Assembly: GCF_000428065.1 (NCBI RefSeq)
Contig: NZ_ATZF01000013.1
Span: 1 to 64,000 of the forward strand
DNA: 64,000 bases
From: Shimazuella kribbensis DSM 45090
GTDB lineage: Bacteria > Bacillota > Bacilli > Thermoactinomycetales > Thermoactinomycetaceae
Reading direction: 5' to 3'
Shown: positions 16,996 through 29,182 of the stretch, one piece after another
Position numbering within the stretch: position 1 is the first letter of the stretch
Layout of the letters: every line of letters begins with the position of its first letter
The notes under the pieces: generated by a model
Seen by the model: the letters and a program-made list of their open reading frames with translations, nothing else
Databases searched by the model: none
Told to the model about the DNA's origin: nothing
Position numbers and translations under genes: made by a program

Positions 16996-17335
16996 AACGT
17001 TTATTCTTGTAATGTTTACCGACTACCGGACTAGCATCAATAGGTTTTACTGCCCTAAGATGTTCAGGGCGTAAGCAATCGCGATTCCCGCAAGTAGTAA
17101 TAATGCGTAATTTATCCGCTATAGCTCCGTTATGAAGCGTATAGACATAACGACGAGGCGACCAATATTTATTGTATCTTTTAAGACCGGTAAATGTTGC
17201 CGGTCGTCCTTCTTTCGTGGGCTGGTAAAGCCAACACCCGTTATTAATTACATAGCGAATAGGCGAAATAGCTCGCTTCTTAGCGATATACCCGCCTTCA
17301 TTGATATATTTTATATCGTTCTTATTATCTAACAT
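16994..17335 (-). CDS. HNH-endonuclease-like protein, catalytic residues altered
   Basis: 113 residues resembling phage HNH proteins: GCWLYQP near residue 35, an RRYVYTLHNGAI block, then TTCGNRDCLRPEHL. In active members the last block reads like CHTCDNPSCVNPEHL. Here the His before TC is Thr, the first Cys is Ile and the Asn before PEHL is Arg. Nuclease activity may therefore be lost, leaving a zinc-binding or DNA-binding protein (inference). The start at 17335 is chosen because of a strong GAGGAGGTG upstream; the frame is open to 17380. It belongs to the element and lies next to the GC-rich gene. Confidence 0.7.
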   Translation of the reverse strand: MLDNKNDIKYINEGGYIAKKRAISPIRYVINNGCWLYQPTKEGRPATFTGLKRYNKYWSPRRYVYTLHNGAIADKLRIITTCGNRDCLRPEHLRAVKPIDASPVVGKHYKNKR

Positions 17336-17399
17336 TGTTAAGGGCACCTCCTCTATGGGGTAGTCGTAAGAGTCTCGCATTTCGTATATGTTTTTAACA

Positions 17400-17428
17400 T
17401 TGTTTTTTCCTTTGATCTTTACTAGAAT
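17400..17428 (+). promoter_or_regulatory. Sigma-A-like promoter in front of GC-rich island gene 2
   Basis: TTGTTT (17400-17405), 17 bp, TAGAAT (17423-17428), then GAAAGTAC. The arrangement mirrors the promoters before island genes 1 and 3. Confidence 0.55.
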
Positions 17429-17475
17429 GAAAGTACACAGGTCAGTTATTTCACTGGACAGGAAGAAGAGTCAAC

Positions 17476-17673
17476 ATGTCTCACGACCAGATCATGGACA
17501 TCGCCAACGAGAAGCTCATCTGGGTTCTCGGTGCACTGATCGTGATGGGGGTGCAGCTCGCCGTGTACGCGAAGACCGGTAAGAAGCCGCTGCTCTACTC
17601 CGCTGGATGCTTCGCGTTCGTCGCATTCATCAACGGGATCGTCCTGGTCCGAGCGTGGATTGAGCTTGCCTAA
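17476..17673 (+). CDS. Small two-helix membrane protein, GC-rich island 2 (phage-like)
   Basis: 65 residues with two membrane helices (about 14-30 and 40-60) joined by a short basic loop containing KTGKK. Size and topology fit a phage holin-like or superinfection-type membrane protein, but there is no family match I can name. Codon use is strongly biased to G and C at third positions, unlike the rest of the element and the host. It is the only plus-strand gene in the element. AGGAAGAAGAG lies before the ATG. After the stop, CCCCTTG and CAAGGGG (17713-17743) form a hairpin, then AT-rich DNA returns. Confidence 0.65.
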   Translation: MSHDQIMDIANEKLIWVLGALIVMGVQLAVYAKTGKKPLLYSAGCFAFVAFINGIVLVRAWIELA

Positions 17674-17804
17674 CCGCGAGTTCCTCTGACTTCCGCGCTG
17701 ACCGTTCTTTCTCCCCTTGGGCTGGAAACTTCAATTCAAGGGGGGAACAAATATTTACTACACAAATTGAATGGCTGTAAGTATTGTATTCCTCTTAATC
17801 CCCT

Positions 17805-18305
17805 TTACCAAATCTGCCACCACAATTTCTTAACGTTCCTAATACGTTTACCACATTCCACGTGAATCTTTGAAATTTGTTTTTCATTGCGCCACCCACG
17901 AGCTTTATTAATCGCGTCTTTACCTTGTTCATATAGCGAATTAGCGGAGTTATTAGTTGGTTTTCTTGTTGCCGGATTCTTCATAGTGGGATCGGTACCA
18001 ACTTTATTAACTCGCAGCTCTATCGTTAATAATTCCGCTTGTGTTTTTAGTTGGATCTCGTCTTCTCCGTGTAACTTCTCATCTATCACCGCTAACATAT
18101 CGTCATCCACGTTAAATTGTTTTAATAGCTCAGCTTTAATCGATTTAAGATACTTCTGTTTATAGGGTGCTAGGGCGTTGATCTCGCCCCGTAAGCGCTC
18201 TACTTCTATCATTGCATCAAGATATTTATTCCTATCGTCCTGAGCAGCTTCGACATTATCGACGGTGTTATGCTCAACGTGATTACGCTCTATAGCGTTG
18301 CTCAT
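17805..18305 (-). CDS. Element protein of unknown function
   Basis: 166 residues, hydrophilic and mostly helical, with a probable coiled coil over residues 25-70 (heptad-like leucines in EVERLRGEINALAPYKQKYL) and a basic tail with several Trp. No family recognised. Its start overlaps the stop of the preceding gene by four bases (ATGA), so the two are translated together and probably work together. It is the last gene on the minus strand before the GC-rich insert. Confidence 0.6.
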   Translation of the reverse strand: MSNAIERNHVEHNTVDNVEAAQDDRNKYLDAMIEVERLRGEINALAPYKQKYLKSIKAELLKQFNVDDDMLAVIDEKLHGEDEIQLKTQAELLTIELRVNKVGTDPTMKNPATRKPTNNSANSLYEQGKDAINKARGWRNEKQISKIHVECGKRIRNVKKLWWQIW

Positions 18306-18895
18306 AATGATTTTATTCCCTTCGTAACTATGTGATAGGTATCATATGCGGCGGTTGGATTGCCGTGGGTGCGTAGCTGCTTTAATTGCATTAACTGTAA
18401 CTCATGTTTAGGTAGTGCTAACTTTAAATGACTTTTTAGACCGGATAACATACCATCTAAATTATCGTCATCGCTCACGGCTTTAGATATTTGACCGAAT
18501 TGGCGTAGAACGGTTAGTTTCTGCGTGTCGTTCATGACACGGATCTTATAGGCCAATAATTCTAATATGCGGTTTTTATCATCGCTATAGGAAAGCTCAT
18601 TAACCGTATGATCGATTAACTTCGCTATGGTTGGGTCGTCGTCAATTACATGCGTAAGCGATGCCGTCGCAGCTTCGTCTATAAGGTTGTCGATCTCTTC
18701 GGCATATTTAGCCTTAAACGTCTTCATATCGTTTGTTAGTTCCGACTCTAATAAATCAAGTTGATATTTGCGCTCGCTTTCGTTTGAGTTATAACGTTCC
18801 GTTTCGGTTAATGCTATTTTCTTTTCCTTATATTGTTTAAATATGTGGTTGGCAGCTCTAGTGATGGATTCAAGCGTTGGGAAGTTTACCATCAC
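18302..18895 (-). CDS. Element protein of unknown function
   Basis: 197 residues from a GTG at 18895 (the next codon is ATG). It is acidic, helical and without membrane segments, signals or domains I recognise. Overlap with the next gene indicates a two-gene unit. The start is doubtful: the same frame stays open upstream for about 150 bases right up to the integrase stop codon at 19052, and the translation of that stretch looks protein-like, but it contains no standard start codon. Confidence 0.6.
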   Translation of the reverse strand: MMVNFPTLESITRAANHIFKQYKEKKIALTETERYNSNESERKYQLDLLESELTNDMKTFKAKYAEEIDNLIDEAATASLTHVIDDDPTIAKLIDHTVNELSYSDDKNRILELLAYKIRVMNDTQKLTVLRQFGQISKAVSDDDNLDGMLSGLKSHLKLALPKHELQLMQLKQLRTHGNPTAAYDTYHIVTKGIKSL

Positions 18896-19051
18896 GGCTA
18901 TACCATCTTCTATTAGTTGCTTTGCTTCGTTTGCTGGAAATGAATGGATCCCGTTTGCATCGCAGTAATTACCGGCGTTATTCTTGTATCCGTCCTGTAC
19001 AGATGCCGGCGAGTTTCTTCTCTCCGGCGTATTTTTTTTGTTTAAAATCGC

Positions 19052-20107
19052 TTATTTTAGATACTTGGAGGCGGGACTATATTGTCGGTGCTGAGCTTGC
19101 ACATGATCTTTGTTCATTTGGATATAACGTCTAGTTGTTGTTATATCGGCATGATCTAGAATCAGTTGCAGGGTGAAGATATCCCCACCGTTTAGCAGGT
19201 AATCACGAGCAAATGTGTGCCGAAACATATGCGGCGTGGCGCGTTTTACCTTTGCTTCCTTTGCGTATACATACAAACGGCGTCTAAAAGTATCGGGGAT
19301 CGCTTGATCTCCATAAGCGGTTAAGAACAAATAGTCGGTAGGTTCAAAGTAAGATTTGTTTTCCTTGTGTAGTTCTAATAGTAGTTTCATTATCTTTCTA
19401 CTAACTGGTATAGTACGGCTTCTTCGGTTTTTTGCTATTTCTGCGGGTATGGTTAGTGTTAGTTGCTTAACATCTAAATGCTGTATCTCGATGTTAACAA
19501 GCTCATTGATTCGAATGCCTGTATCTAAGAGTAGTAACATAATCACTTTGTCACGGAAGCAACTGTATTGCCTCGTATCTAATACACCGAATAATTTTTT
19601 TAATTCCTTCTCGGTAAAGCCTGTCAAATCATCCACACTATCTGACTTTAGTAACTTCACTTTTTCCATGGGATTAGTAGTTAAATAGCCTTCTTCCGCC
19701 CAAAACCGGCACATAGTACATAAGGTACGCAAGCGAATATTAATAGTACTAACGGCAAGTCCTTTTCTAGGGCGTTCTCGTTTGTCTATACCTGCGAAGG
19801 GATTACGCTCATCTTTTAGATAATTAATATAGTTACGGATTAGGTCTGCTGTTAGTTGCTGAATGAAATTTACATCGGGATAAAATTCACTAAGAAACCG
19901 CCGGAACCATTCGATATGTTGGTAGTAATCATGAATGGTACGAAGGCGCATTCCTTCCGCTTTTTTGGCGTTGACAAAGAGTTCTAGAGCTTCCTCTAGT
20001 GTAATTTCATAGGAATTATTAACGGCAGGGGATACCGTTTTACGAGCGCTAACACGGTTTTTACCTTTGCGCTCTCTAATTGGTGATTTACGTGGTGTTT
20101 CGGTCAT
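19052..20107 (-). CDS. Tyrosine-type site-specific integrase
   Basis: 351 residues of the phage integrase/XerC-D family. The N-terminal SAM-like DNA-binding domain covers about residues 35-125. The catalytic domain shows Arg in DTGIRINELVNI, HMFRHTFARDYL (HxxR), then the later His in ILDHADITTTRRYIQM with the nucleophilic Tyr. All catalytic residues are present, so it is likely active. It lies beside the intact tRNA-Arg gene, the usual location for an integrase that uses a tRNA 3' end as target. Confidence 0.94.
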   Translation of the reverse strand: MTETPRKSPIRERKGKNRVSARKTVSPAVNNSYEITLEEALELFVNAKKAEGMRLRTIHDYYQHIEWFRRFLSEFYPDVNFIQQLTADLIRNYINYLKDERNPFAGIDKRERPRKGLAVSTINIRLRTLCTMCRFWAEEGYLTTNPMEKVKLLKSDSVDDLTGFTEKELKKLFGVLDTRQYSCFRDKVIMLLLLDTGIRINELVNIEIQHLDVKQLTLTIPAEIAKNRRSRTIPVSRKIMKLLLELHKENKSYFEPTDYLFLTAYGDQAIPDTFRRRLYVYAKEAKVKRATPHMFRHTFARDYLLNGGDIFTLQLILDHADITTTRRYIQMNKDHVQAQHRQYSPASKYLK

Positions 20108-20110
20108 AAT

Positions 20111-20302
20111 AAAAAACGTTCCCCCTTCGCCTGATACAGACGATAAGGAGAACGTTTCACACGTTCCATTACGTTAATTTAACGCTTTCCGACGTTTAAA
20201 AATAACGCTAATATTCGTTAAGACATCGCTAGAAGCACGGACTTTATACCGTTATGGTGCGCCTACCAGGATTCGAACCTGGGCACCCGGTTCCGGAGAC
20301 CG
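20111..20302. repeat. Right direct repeat of the tRNA-Arg element
   Basis: Partner of 15219-15411. The tRNA portion (20255-20302) is identical; the 140 bases outside the tRNA differ at a few positions, and the hairpin near its start is imperfect. It separates the integrase start from the tRNA gene. Confidence 0.88.
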
Positions 20303-20330
20303 GTGCTCTATCCCCTGAGCTATAGGCGCA
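20255..20330 (-). tRNA. tRNA-Arg (anticodon CCG)
   Basis: On the minus strand the cloverleaf folds fully: 7-bp acceptor TGCGCCT/AGGCGCA, D arm, anticodon stem CCGGT/ACCGG with loop CTCCGGA (anticodon CCG, reads CGG), T arm with GTTCGAATC, and an encoded CCA. It is the intact copy; its 3' half is duplicated at 15364-15411 by the integrated element. Confidence 0.96.
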
Positions 20331-20844
20331 TGATAAGAACAAACGCTATTATACCATGTTTTTTATCTTACATACAAGAATAAAAAAAGTGTACAATTTG
20401 TGGTTTACCAGTAAAATCAAGTTTTTTGGTATTACCTGTGTAAAAGGTGTAGGTTATTCCAATATAATTGAAACGGATGATTAATACTATGGTGTTATTC
20501 AAGGTGTTAACATGTTTTATTATGTTTTTATCACCCTGTTCTACCTTAGTTCGCCTTCCTTGAGAACGGAGAACGAAATGGGTTGTTTTTTATTATTTGT
20601 ACTAGCATTGAACATTGAAGTAAAATATAGTAATTTAAAAGAGTACTGATTTTTGTTGACAGTGATTGATCCTATACATCATTTTCATGGTGTTGGGAGT
20701 TGGTTGATGGTGATCTCACTAGAAAGCATACAATGTTATCGCAATTACGAGAAAGCGGTTTCGAGAAAATTTGTCTCTAGGCTTCGTGATCAGTCAACAT
20801 TTTTTAACTCCTGTCTAAGATGGTGCTGGATCTATTTCATCGTT
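20331..20844. other. Long region between tRNA-Arg and gapA
   Basis: About 510 bases. No cggR-type regulator gene is present, although cggR usually precedes gapA in Bacillus. A 75-codon frame (20653-20880) lacks a ribosome binding site and runs into the terminator. Small hairpins are visible, but no riboswitch class is recognised. Confidence 0.45.
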
Positions 20845-20870
20845 AACAGTCCAAACAAAGGACTGTTTTT
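20845..20870 (+). terminator. Terminator upstream of the gapA operon
   Basis: AACAGTCC and GGACTGTT form an 8-bp stem followed by TTTATTT. It lies immediately before the gapA promoter and isolates the operon from upstream transcription. Confidence 0.8.
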
Positions 20871-20876
20871 ATTTAT

Positions 20877-20905
20877 TTGAAATGTGTTTTTTTTGGTCAT
20901 ACTAG
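20877..20905 (+). promoter_or_regulatory. gapA operon promoter
   Basis: TTGAAA (20877-20882), 17 bp, TACTAG (20900-20905), 29 bases before the gapA start. Its position just after a terminator supports it as the operon promoter. Confidence 0.6.
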
Positions 20906-20934
20906 TAGGGAATGCGTAAAAGGAGGAAGTTTAT

Positions 20935-21945
20935 ATGGGTAAAGGCAAAGTAGCAATTAATGGATTTGGTAGAATTGGGCGTAATGTTTTTCGTTCTTTG
21001 ATCAATCATCCAAACTTGGAAGTTGTAACTGTAAACGATTTGACTGATAGCAAAACATTAGCTCATTTACTTAAATATGATTCAGTGCATGGTACTTTGG
21101 ATGCAACAGTAAAAGTATCAGATAATGGGTTCAAAGTAAACGATAGAGAAGTAAAAGTAACTGCAGAACGTGATCCTGAGAAATTATCTTGGGGACAAGA
21201 TAACATCGATATTGTAATTGAATCCACAGGTCGTTTTACCAAGCGGTCAGATGCAGAAAAACATATAAAAGCTGGTGCAAAAAAAGTAATTATTTCCGCT
21301 CCTGCGACAGATGAAGATATCACCATCGTTTTAGGTGTGAACGAAGATAAATACGATGCTGCAAGCCATCATATTATTTCCAATGCTTCTTGTACAACAA
21401 ATTGTTTGGCTCCAGTAGCGAAAGTATTGCATGATAAGTTTGGATTGCGTCGTGGTTTTATGACAACGGCACATGCATATACGAATGATCAACAAATCCT
21501 TGATCTACCTCATAAAGACTTACGTCGTGCTCGTGCAGCTGGATTATCCATGATTCCTACTACTACAGGTGCTGCAAAAGCTATTTCACTCGTTCTGCCA
21601 GAATTAGAAGGCAAGTTAAATGGTATGTCCATCCGCGTTCCTACACCAACTGTTTCCATTGTTGACTTGGTAGCTGAATTAGATCAAGACGTTACAGTAG
21701 AAGATATCAACGGAGCTCTAAAGGAAGCAGCAGAAGGTGAATTGAAAAACATTTTGGATTACTCCAATGAGCCGCTTGTTTCAATCGATTATAAAGGAAA
21801 TCCACACTCCTCTATTGTAGATGGACTATCTACCATGATCTTGGAAGATAATATGGTAAAAGTGCTAGCTTGGTATGATAACGAGTGGGGTTATTCTTGC
21901 CGCGTAGTAGATCTTGTTGATTTTATATTAGAAAAAGGCATTTAA
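20935..21945 (+). CDS. gapA: Glyceraldehyde-3-phosphate dehydrogenase, type I
   Basis: 336 residues. The NAD-binding [12 protein letters not shown] is at the N terminus, and the active-site Cys lies in [12 protein letters not shown] near residue 152, with the catalytic His in the following region. It makes 1,3-bisphosphoglycerate in glycolysis. AGGAGG precedes the ATG by seven bases. First gene of the gapA-pgk-tpiA-gpmI-eno series; no cggR upstream. Similarity to the glycolytic (GapA) rather than gluconeogenic form is suggested by the operon. Confidence 0.97.
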   Translation: MGKGKVAINGFGRIGRNVFRSLINHPNLEVVTVNDLTDSKTLAHLLKYDSVHGTLDATVKVSDNGFKVNDREVKVTAERDPEKLSWGQDNIDIVIESTGRFTKRSDAEKHIKAGAKKVIISAPATDEDITIVLGVNEDKYDAASHHIISNASCTTNCLAPVAKVLHDKFGLRRGFMTTAHAYTNDQQILDLPHKDLRRARAAGLSMIPTTTGAAKAISLVLPELEGKLNGMSIRVPTPTVSIVDLVAELDQDVTVEDINGALKEAAEGELKNILDYSNEPLVSIDYKGNPHSSIVDGLSTMILEDNMVKVLAWYDNEWGYSCRVVDLVDFILEKGI

Positions 21946-22058
21946 TCCTTTTATTGAAGCAGAGTATTCTGTAGAAAGGTGCAACATGATCGGTTACAAT
22001 CAAGAATGATGTACCGAACATTTTGTTGTACGTGCAGTCAATAAAGGAGGAAGCCCCT

Positions 22059-23243
22059 TTGGATAAACTAACAGTCTATGATGTGGATCTACATAGTAAA
22101 CGCGTATTTTGCCGGGTAGATTTTAATGTGCCATTAGAAAATGGAAAGGTGGCAGATGATACGAGAATTCGTGCTGCTATTCCTACCATTGAATACTTGA
22201 TGGAACAAGGTGCGAAGGTTATTCTTGCTAGTCACTTGGGACGACCAAAAGGCAAAGTAGTTGAGGAGTATCGTCTCACACCTGTAGCAGATCGTCTTAG
22301 CGAATTGTTATCAAAAGAGATAAAAAAAGTAGATCAAGTAGTAGGTTCTGAAGTAACAACTGCTGTGGAGAAATTGCAAGATGGCGAAGTCCTGCTCTTA
22401 GAAAATGTTCGTTTTGAAGCTGGAGAGGAGAAAAATGATCCTCAGTTGGCAAAGGATCTTGCAGCTCTAGCAGATGTTTTTGTCAATGATGCGTTTGGTG
22501 CAGCTCACCGTGCTCATGCATCTACTGCGGGAATTGCTTCTTACTTACCTGCTGTTGCGGGTCTTCTACTCAAAAAAGAGCTAGAAGTGCTCGGGAAAGC
22601 AATTGGTGAACCAGAACGTCCTTTCACAGCAATTATTGGTGGTGCAAAGGTGAAAGATAAGATCGAAGTGATCCAAAACCTACTACAGAAAGTGGATAAC
22701 TTGTTGATTGGCGGGGGATTAGCTTTTACATTTGTAAAAGCACAAGGTCATGAGATTGGAACTTCGCTTTTGGAAGAAGACAAACTGGAGTTAGCCAAAA
22801 ATTTGATCAAACAAGCTGAAGATAATGGTGTGAAGTTGTATTTACCAATTGATGCAGTAGTAGCCGATCGTTTTGCTTCCGATGCTACTGCCACAGCTGT
22901 AGGTATCACCAATATTCCCGCTGATCAAATGGCACTCGATATCGGCCCAAAAACGACTAAACAATTTCGAGAAGTTGTACTGTCTTCCCAGCTGGTTCTT
23001 TGGAATGGTCCTATGGGTGTGTTTGAAATGGACAAATTTGCGAAAGGCACCTACCAAGTAGCTGAAGCTCTAGCTGAATCCAAGTCGTACTCCATTGTAG
23101 GTGGAGGGGATTCTGCTGCAGCGCTCGTAAAATCAGGACTTGCTGACCGTGTGGATCACATTTCTACAGGTGGTGGAGCATCACTTGAATTTTTAGAAGG
23201 CAAAGAGCTGCCTGGTGTAGTTGCATTAACCGATAAAAGATAG
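22059..23243 (+). CDS. pgk: Phosphoglycerate kinase
   Basis: 394 residues, exactly the B. subtilis length. [21 protein letters not shown] and the nucleotide loop [14 protein letters not shown] near the end are the family blocks. It produces ATP and 3-phosphoglycerate. I place the start at a TTG (22059) because AAAGGAGG lies at the right distance and the protein then begins [11 protein letters not shown]; the upstream open frame to 22023 has no site. The gap of 113 bases after gapA may hold a processing site or weak promoter. Confidence 0.96.
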   Translation: MDKLTVYDVDLHSKRVFCRVDFNVPLENGKVADDTRIRAAIPTIEYLMEQGAKVILASHLGRPKGKVVEEYRLTPVADRLSELLSKEIKKVDQVVGSEVTTAVEKLQDGEVLLLENVRFEAGEEKNDPQLAKDLAALADVFVNDAFGAAHRAHASTAGIASYLPAVAGLLLKKELEVLGKAIGEPERPFTAIIGGAKVKDKIEVIQNLLQKVDNLLIGGGLAFTFVKAQGHEIGTSLLEEDKLELAKNLIKQAEDNGVKLYLPIDAVVADRFASDATATAVGITNIPADQMALDIGPKTTKQFREVVLSSQLVLWNGPMGVFEMDKFAKGTYQVAEALAESKSYSIVGGGDSAAALVKSGLADRVDHISTGGGASLEFLEGKELPGVVALTDKR

Positions 23244-23253
23244 GAGGTAAACC

Positions 23254-23991
23254 ATGCGTACACCTATACTAGCTGGTAACTGGAAAATGTATAAAACTAT
23301 CTTGGAAACCAAAGATTTTCTAAGGCAGTTTCATAAAAATACGATTCCAGATAACCGGGAAGTCGTTATCTGTGCTCCTTTTCCATCTTTACCTTGGTTG
23401 ACAGAAGCTTGTGAAGGTACATCCATTCAGATTGGTGCACAAAACGTGCATTGGGAATTGGAAGGTGCATACACAGGAGAAGTAAGTGTAGCGATGCTAA
23501 AATCATTAAATGTTACCCATGTGATTCTTGGTCACTCGGAAAGACGTGCTTATTTCGCAGAAACGGATGAAATGATTGGGCGTAAATTGCGTACCTCTCT
23601 TACAGCTGGTTTAACACCTATTCTTTGTGTAGGGGAAACCTTAGAAGAGAAAGAACTAGGGAAGACAAATGAAGTAGTGAAGCGGCAAATACGTACCGCA
23701 TTAGAGGATGTTAGTCCAGTGGAAGTAGGAAAGATCATCATTGCATATGAACCTGTGTGGGCTATTGGTTCAGGTTTAGCGGCAACAGATGAAGATGCAG
23801 AGCGTGTCATTTCTTATATTCGATCTTTGCTGCCAGAACGTTACCAAGATAAAGTTCGATTGCTATACGGTGGTAGTGTAAAACCTGAAAATATCGGTAC
23901 GTATATGAAACAACCGAATATCGACGGAGCACTTGTCGGTGGTGCCAGTTTGGATCCTATGCAATTTCACCAAATGCTAGGTGAGGTGTAA
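23254..23991 (+). CDS. tpiA: Triosephosphate isomerase
   Basis: 245 residues of the TIM barrel. The catalytic Lys is in AGNWKM, His in LGHSERR, Glu in YEPVWAIG, and the phosphate loop GGSVKPEN follows. It interconverts dihydroxyacetone phosphate and glyceraldehyde 3-phosphate. GGAGG lies before the ATG. Tightly packed after pgk (10 bases) and before gpmI (3 bases). Confidence 0.97.
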   Translation: MRTPILAGNWKMYKTILETKDFLRQFHKNTIPDNREVVICAPFPSLPWLTEACEGTSIQIGAQNVHWELEGAYTGEVSVAMLKSLNVTHVILGHSERRAYFAETDEMIGRKLRTSLTAGLTPILCVGETLEEKELGKTNEVVKRQIRTALEDVSPVEVGKIIIAYEPVWAIGSGLAATDEDAERVISYIRSLLPERYQDKVRLLYGGSVKPENIGTYMKQPNIDGALVGGASLDPMQFHQMLGEV

Positions 23992-23994
23992 TGT

Positions 23995-26822
<2,828 letters not shown>

Positions 26823-26858
26823 TTATGGTAAATTGAATGGGGCGAGGAGGGTTTTTAT

Positions 26859-27092
26859 ATGGTACTTGCAGTGAAAATTTTGTTTAGCGTCGTAAGCCTA
26901 GGCCTCATAGTTGTCATTCTAATGCAGTCGAGCAAAAGTGCCGGTCTGTCAGGTGCGATTGGCGGCGGTGCTGAACATAATATGGGTAAAGCAAAAGTAA
27001 GAGGAATTGACCTACTACTGTCACGTCTGACAGCTGTACTCGCAGTACTCTTTATGATTCTTGCTTTAGCTGTTGGATACTTTATAAAGTAA
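26859..27092 (+). CDS. secG: Preprotein translocase subunit SecG
   Basis: 77 residues with two membrane helices and the glycine-rich loop SAGLSGAIGGGAEHNMGK between them, as in bacterial SecG. It assists SecYEG protein export. GAGGAGG precedes the ATG. It is often found beside eno and rnr in Bacillales, here followed by a terminator. Confidence 0.94.
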   Translation: MVLAVKILFSVVSLGLIVVILMQSSKSAGLSGAIGGGAEHNMGKAKVRGIDLLLSRLTAVLAVLFMILALAVGYFIK

Positions 27093-27103
27093 TTCTAACT
27101 TTT

Positions 27104-27131
27104 AAACAGCTGATAGATTCAGCTGTTTTTC
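27104..27131 (+). terminator. Terminator of the glycolytic operon / secG
   Basis: AAACAGCTGA and TCAGCTGTTT form a 10-bp stem followed by a T run, 12 bases after the secG stop. Confidence 0.92.
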
Positions 27132-27205
27132 TTCATTCCTAAAAAATGTGGAGGGAAGAATGGGCTTTCTTTTTTTCAAGGGAGTTAGAGCTAGTAGATA
27201 GAAAG

Positions 27206-27243
27206 GAAAAACCGCTCAGTTGTAGTAACTGAGCGGCTTTTTT
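27206..27243 (-). terminator. Terminator of the iol-PTS operon
   Basis: CCGCTCAGTT and AACTGAGCGG form a 10-bp stem with A and T runs on both sides. It reaches the iolD stop codon and closes the minus-strand operon. Confidence 0.92.
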
Positions 27244-29170
27244 AGTATGGGCGTGCTTTTAAGCGTTGTTGATGTAATTGTTGATGTACGCGTGTGATAG
27301 ATGGTTGTTGGGCTATCTCTGAACCACCTACATTCCACCAAGAGGAATAATCATGTGTCATCGTTTTTGGTAAAACTTTGATATCCATTAATGTTGATCT
27401 GGATTGATTAGGGATGTCTGCTAATGCTTCATAAAGTTGTTTCATTGTTCTTACAGAATAGGTTTTCACACCATATCCTGCTGCCGACGCTGCATAATTG
27501 ATTGTTTGTATTGGTCCATCTAATTTTTGAGTCTTCTCATTGCGCAGCCGGAATTCGGTTCCAAAACTCCCCATACCATGACCCATCTGTAAGTTGTTGA
27601 TACAGCCAAATCCAGAGTTATCGAAGAGTAGGATATTAATTTTTAATCCTTCTTGAAGACTGGTGATTAACTCGGAATGCAGCATGAGATAACTTCCATC
27701 TCCCACTAATGCATAGATTTCTTTTTCTGGAGCTGCTAATTTAGCACCAAGTGCACCTGATATTTCATAACCCATACAAGAGTAGCCATACTCCATGTGA
27801 TACGTATCTATTTGTTTACATTCCCAAATTCTTTGTAAATCACCTGGTAGACTGCCTGCAGCACCAACGATGATAGAGTCAGGGGATAACCGTTTATTTA
27901 ACTCACGTATTACTGATGTTTGTGCTAATGTGGTTCCCAATGTATTTTGATATTCTTTGAGTTCTTCATCGTTTAATTGTCCATTTATTTCAGGCTGAAA
28001 GCTTGGTGTGCTAGCGTCAAGTTGCTCTAATCGACGTAACTCTTGCTGCCATTTTACCTTTGCTGTTGGAATTTCATCTTGATACGCAGAGATGTATCCT
28101 GCATCAGATAATCGCTGATCAAGCAGTTCTAATGTTACTTTTGCATCAGCTACTATTCTGGTTGCATCTAATTTACTAGCATCGAAATTGGATACATTAA
28201 TGGTTAGAAAAGAACAGTCTTCGTGCTGAAAAAGTTGCTTAGACGAGGTAGTAAAATCGGAAAAACGGGTACCGATGCCAATGATTAAATCAGCTTGGTT
28301 CGCCAATTGATTTGCGGCTTGGTTCCCTGTGACACCGATTCCTCCAACGTTATGCGTGTGATTACTTTCGATTGCACTTTTGCCTGCTTGCGTTTCGGCT
28401 ATTGGAATATTAAATTTTTCTGCAAACTGTTTTAAAGTATTTCCAGCGTTAGCATAACGAACACCGCCACCGCAGATGATCAAAGGGTGTTTTTTTTGTT
28501 GTATAAGGTCTAAAGCTTCCTGTAATTCTCGTTCAGTAGCAATTCTCTGATCTATATGATGAATTACTTTTTGAAAAAAGAGTTCAGGATAATCATATGC
28601 TTCCCCTTGGACATCCTGAGGTAAGCAAATCGTGACTGCACCGGTTTCTGCAGGATCTACTAAAACACGTACAGCATTCTTCATGGCAATCATCAATTGT
28701 TCGGGACGCCCTATTCGATCCCAGTACTTACTGACTGGACGAAAAGCATCATTGGTGGTCAAACTCGCATCATAAGGCTGTTCGATTTGTTGCAAGACTG
28801 GATCAGGCTGTCGACTTGCAAAAGTATCTCCTGGAAATAGTAAGAGCGGGATGCGATTTGCAGTTGCCACCGCGGCCGCTGTTATCATATTTGCCGCACC
28901 TGGTCCGATCGATGAAGTACAGGCCATGATTTGTCTTCGCTTTTTTTGTTTGGCAAAGGCGATTGCTGTGTGAGCCATCCCTTGCTCATTTCTCCCTTGA
29001 AAAACACGAAGATGGCCTGGATCTTCTTCTAAGGCTTGTCCTATCCCTAATACATTTCCATGACCAAAGATAGTAAACACTCCGGCAAAGAGTGGGTGTA
29101 TTTCCTCATCGACTTTGATATATTGGTTGTTTAAAAAGCGGACAAGCGCTTGTGCCATTGTAAGTTGCAT
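27242..29170 (-). CDS. iolD: 3D-(3,5/4)-trihydroxycyclohexane-1,2-dione hydrolase
   Basis: 642 residues, a thiamine-diphosphate enzyme of the acetolactate-synthase fold. The catalytic Glu region lies near residue 65 and the ThDP-binding signature [14 protein letters not shown] ... NSGFGCINN near 480-515. IolD opens the six-membered ring of the inositol-derived diketone to 5-deoxy-D-glucuronate. Length and order agree with Bacillus IolD. It is the last gene of the operon, 12 bases after iolA. Confidence 0.93.
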   Translation of the reverse strand: MQLTMAQALVRFLNNQYIKVDEEIHPLFAGVFTIFGHGNVLGIGQALEEDPGHLRVFQGRNEQGMAHTAIAFAKQKKRRQIMACTSSIGPGAANMITAAAVATANRIPLLLFPGDTFASRQPDPVLQQIEQPYDASLTTNDAFRPVSKYWDRIGRPEQLMIAMKNAVRVLVDPAETGAVTICLPQDVQGEAYDYPELFFQKVIHHIDQRIATERELQEALDLIQQKKHPLIICGGGVRYANAGNTLKQFAEKFNIPIAETQAGKSAIESNHTHNVGGIGVTGNQAANQLANQADLIIGIGTRFSDFTTSSKQLFQHEDCSFLTINVSNFDASKLDATRIVADAKVTLELLDQRLSDAGYISAYQDEIPTAKVKWQQELRRLEQLDASTPSFQPEINGQLNDEELKEYQNTLGTTLAQTSVIRELNKRLSPDSIIVGAAGSLPGDLQRIWECKQIDTYHMEYGYSCMGYEISGALGAKLAAPEKEIYALVGDGSYLMLHSELITSLQEGLKINILLFDNSGFGCINNLQMGHGMGSFGTEFRLRNEKTQKLDGPIQTINYAASAAGYGVKTYSVRTMKQLYEALADIPNQSRSTLMDIKVLPKTMTHDYSSWWNVGGSEIAQQPSITRVHQQLHQQRLKARPY

Positions 29171-29182
29171 GCTGTCATCTCC

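Larger units (their letters stand above)
15412..20302. mobile_element. 4.9-kb element integrated at tRNA-Arg(CCG)
   Basis: The block between the repeated tRNA 3' segments carries a tyrosine integrase next to the intact tRNA gene, a serine recombinase, an HNH-like protein, two unknown genes in an overlapping pair, and phased iteron repeats. All are on the minus strand except one GC-rich gene (17476-17673). There are no structural phage genes, conjugation genes or obvious replication initiator, so it is a small integrative element, a phage satellite or a reduced prophage (inference). GC-content and spacing differ from the host neighbours. Confidence 0.85.

Noticed and set aside
20653-20880. 75-codon frame upstream of gapA as a leader gene or riboswitch
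   Set aside because: No ribosome binding site, frame runs into the terminator, and no known riboswitch motif is recognisable.
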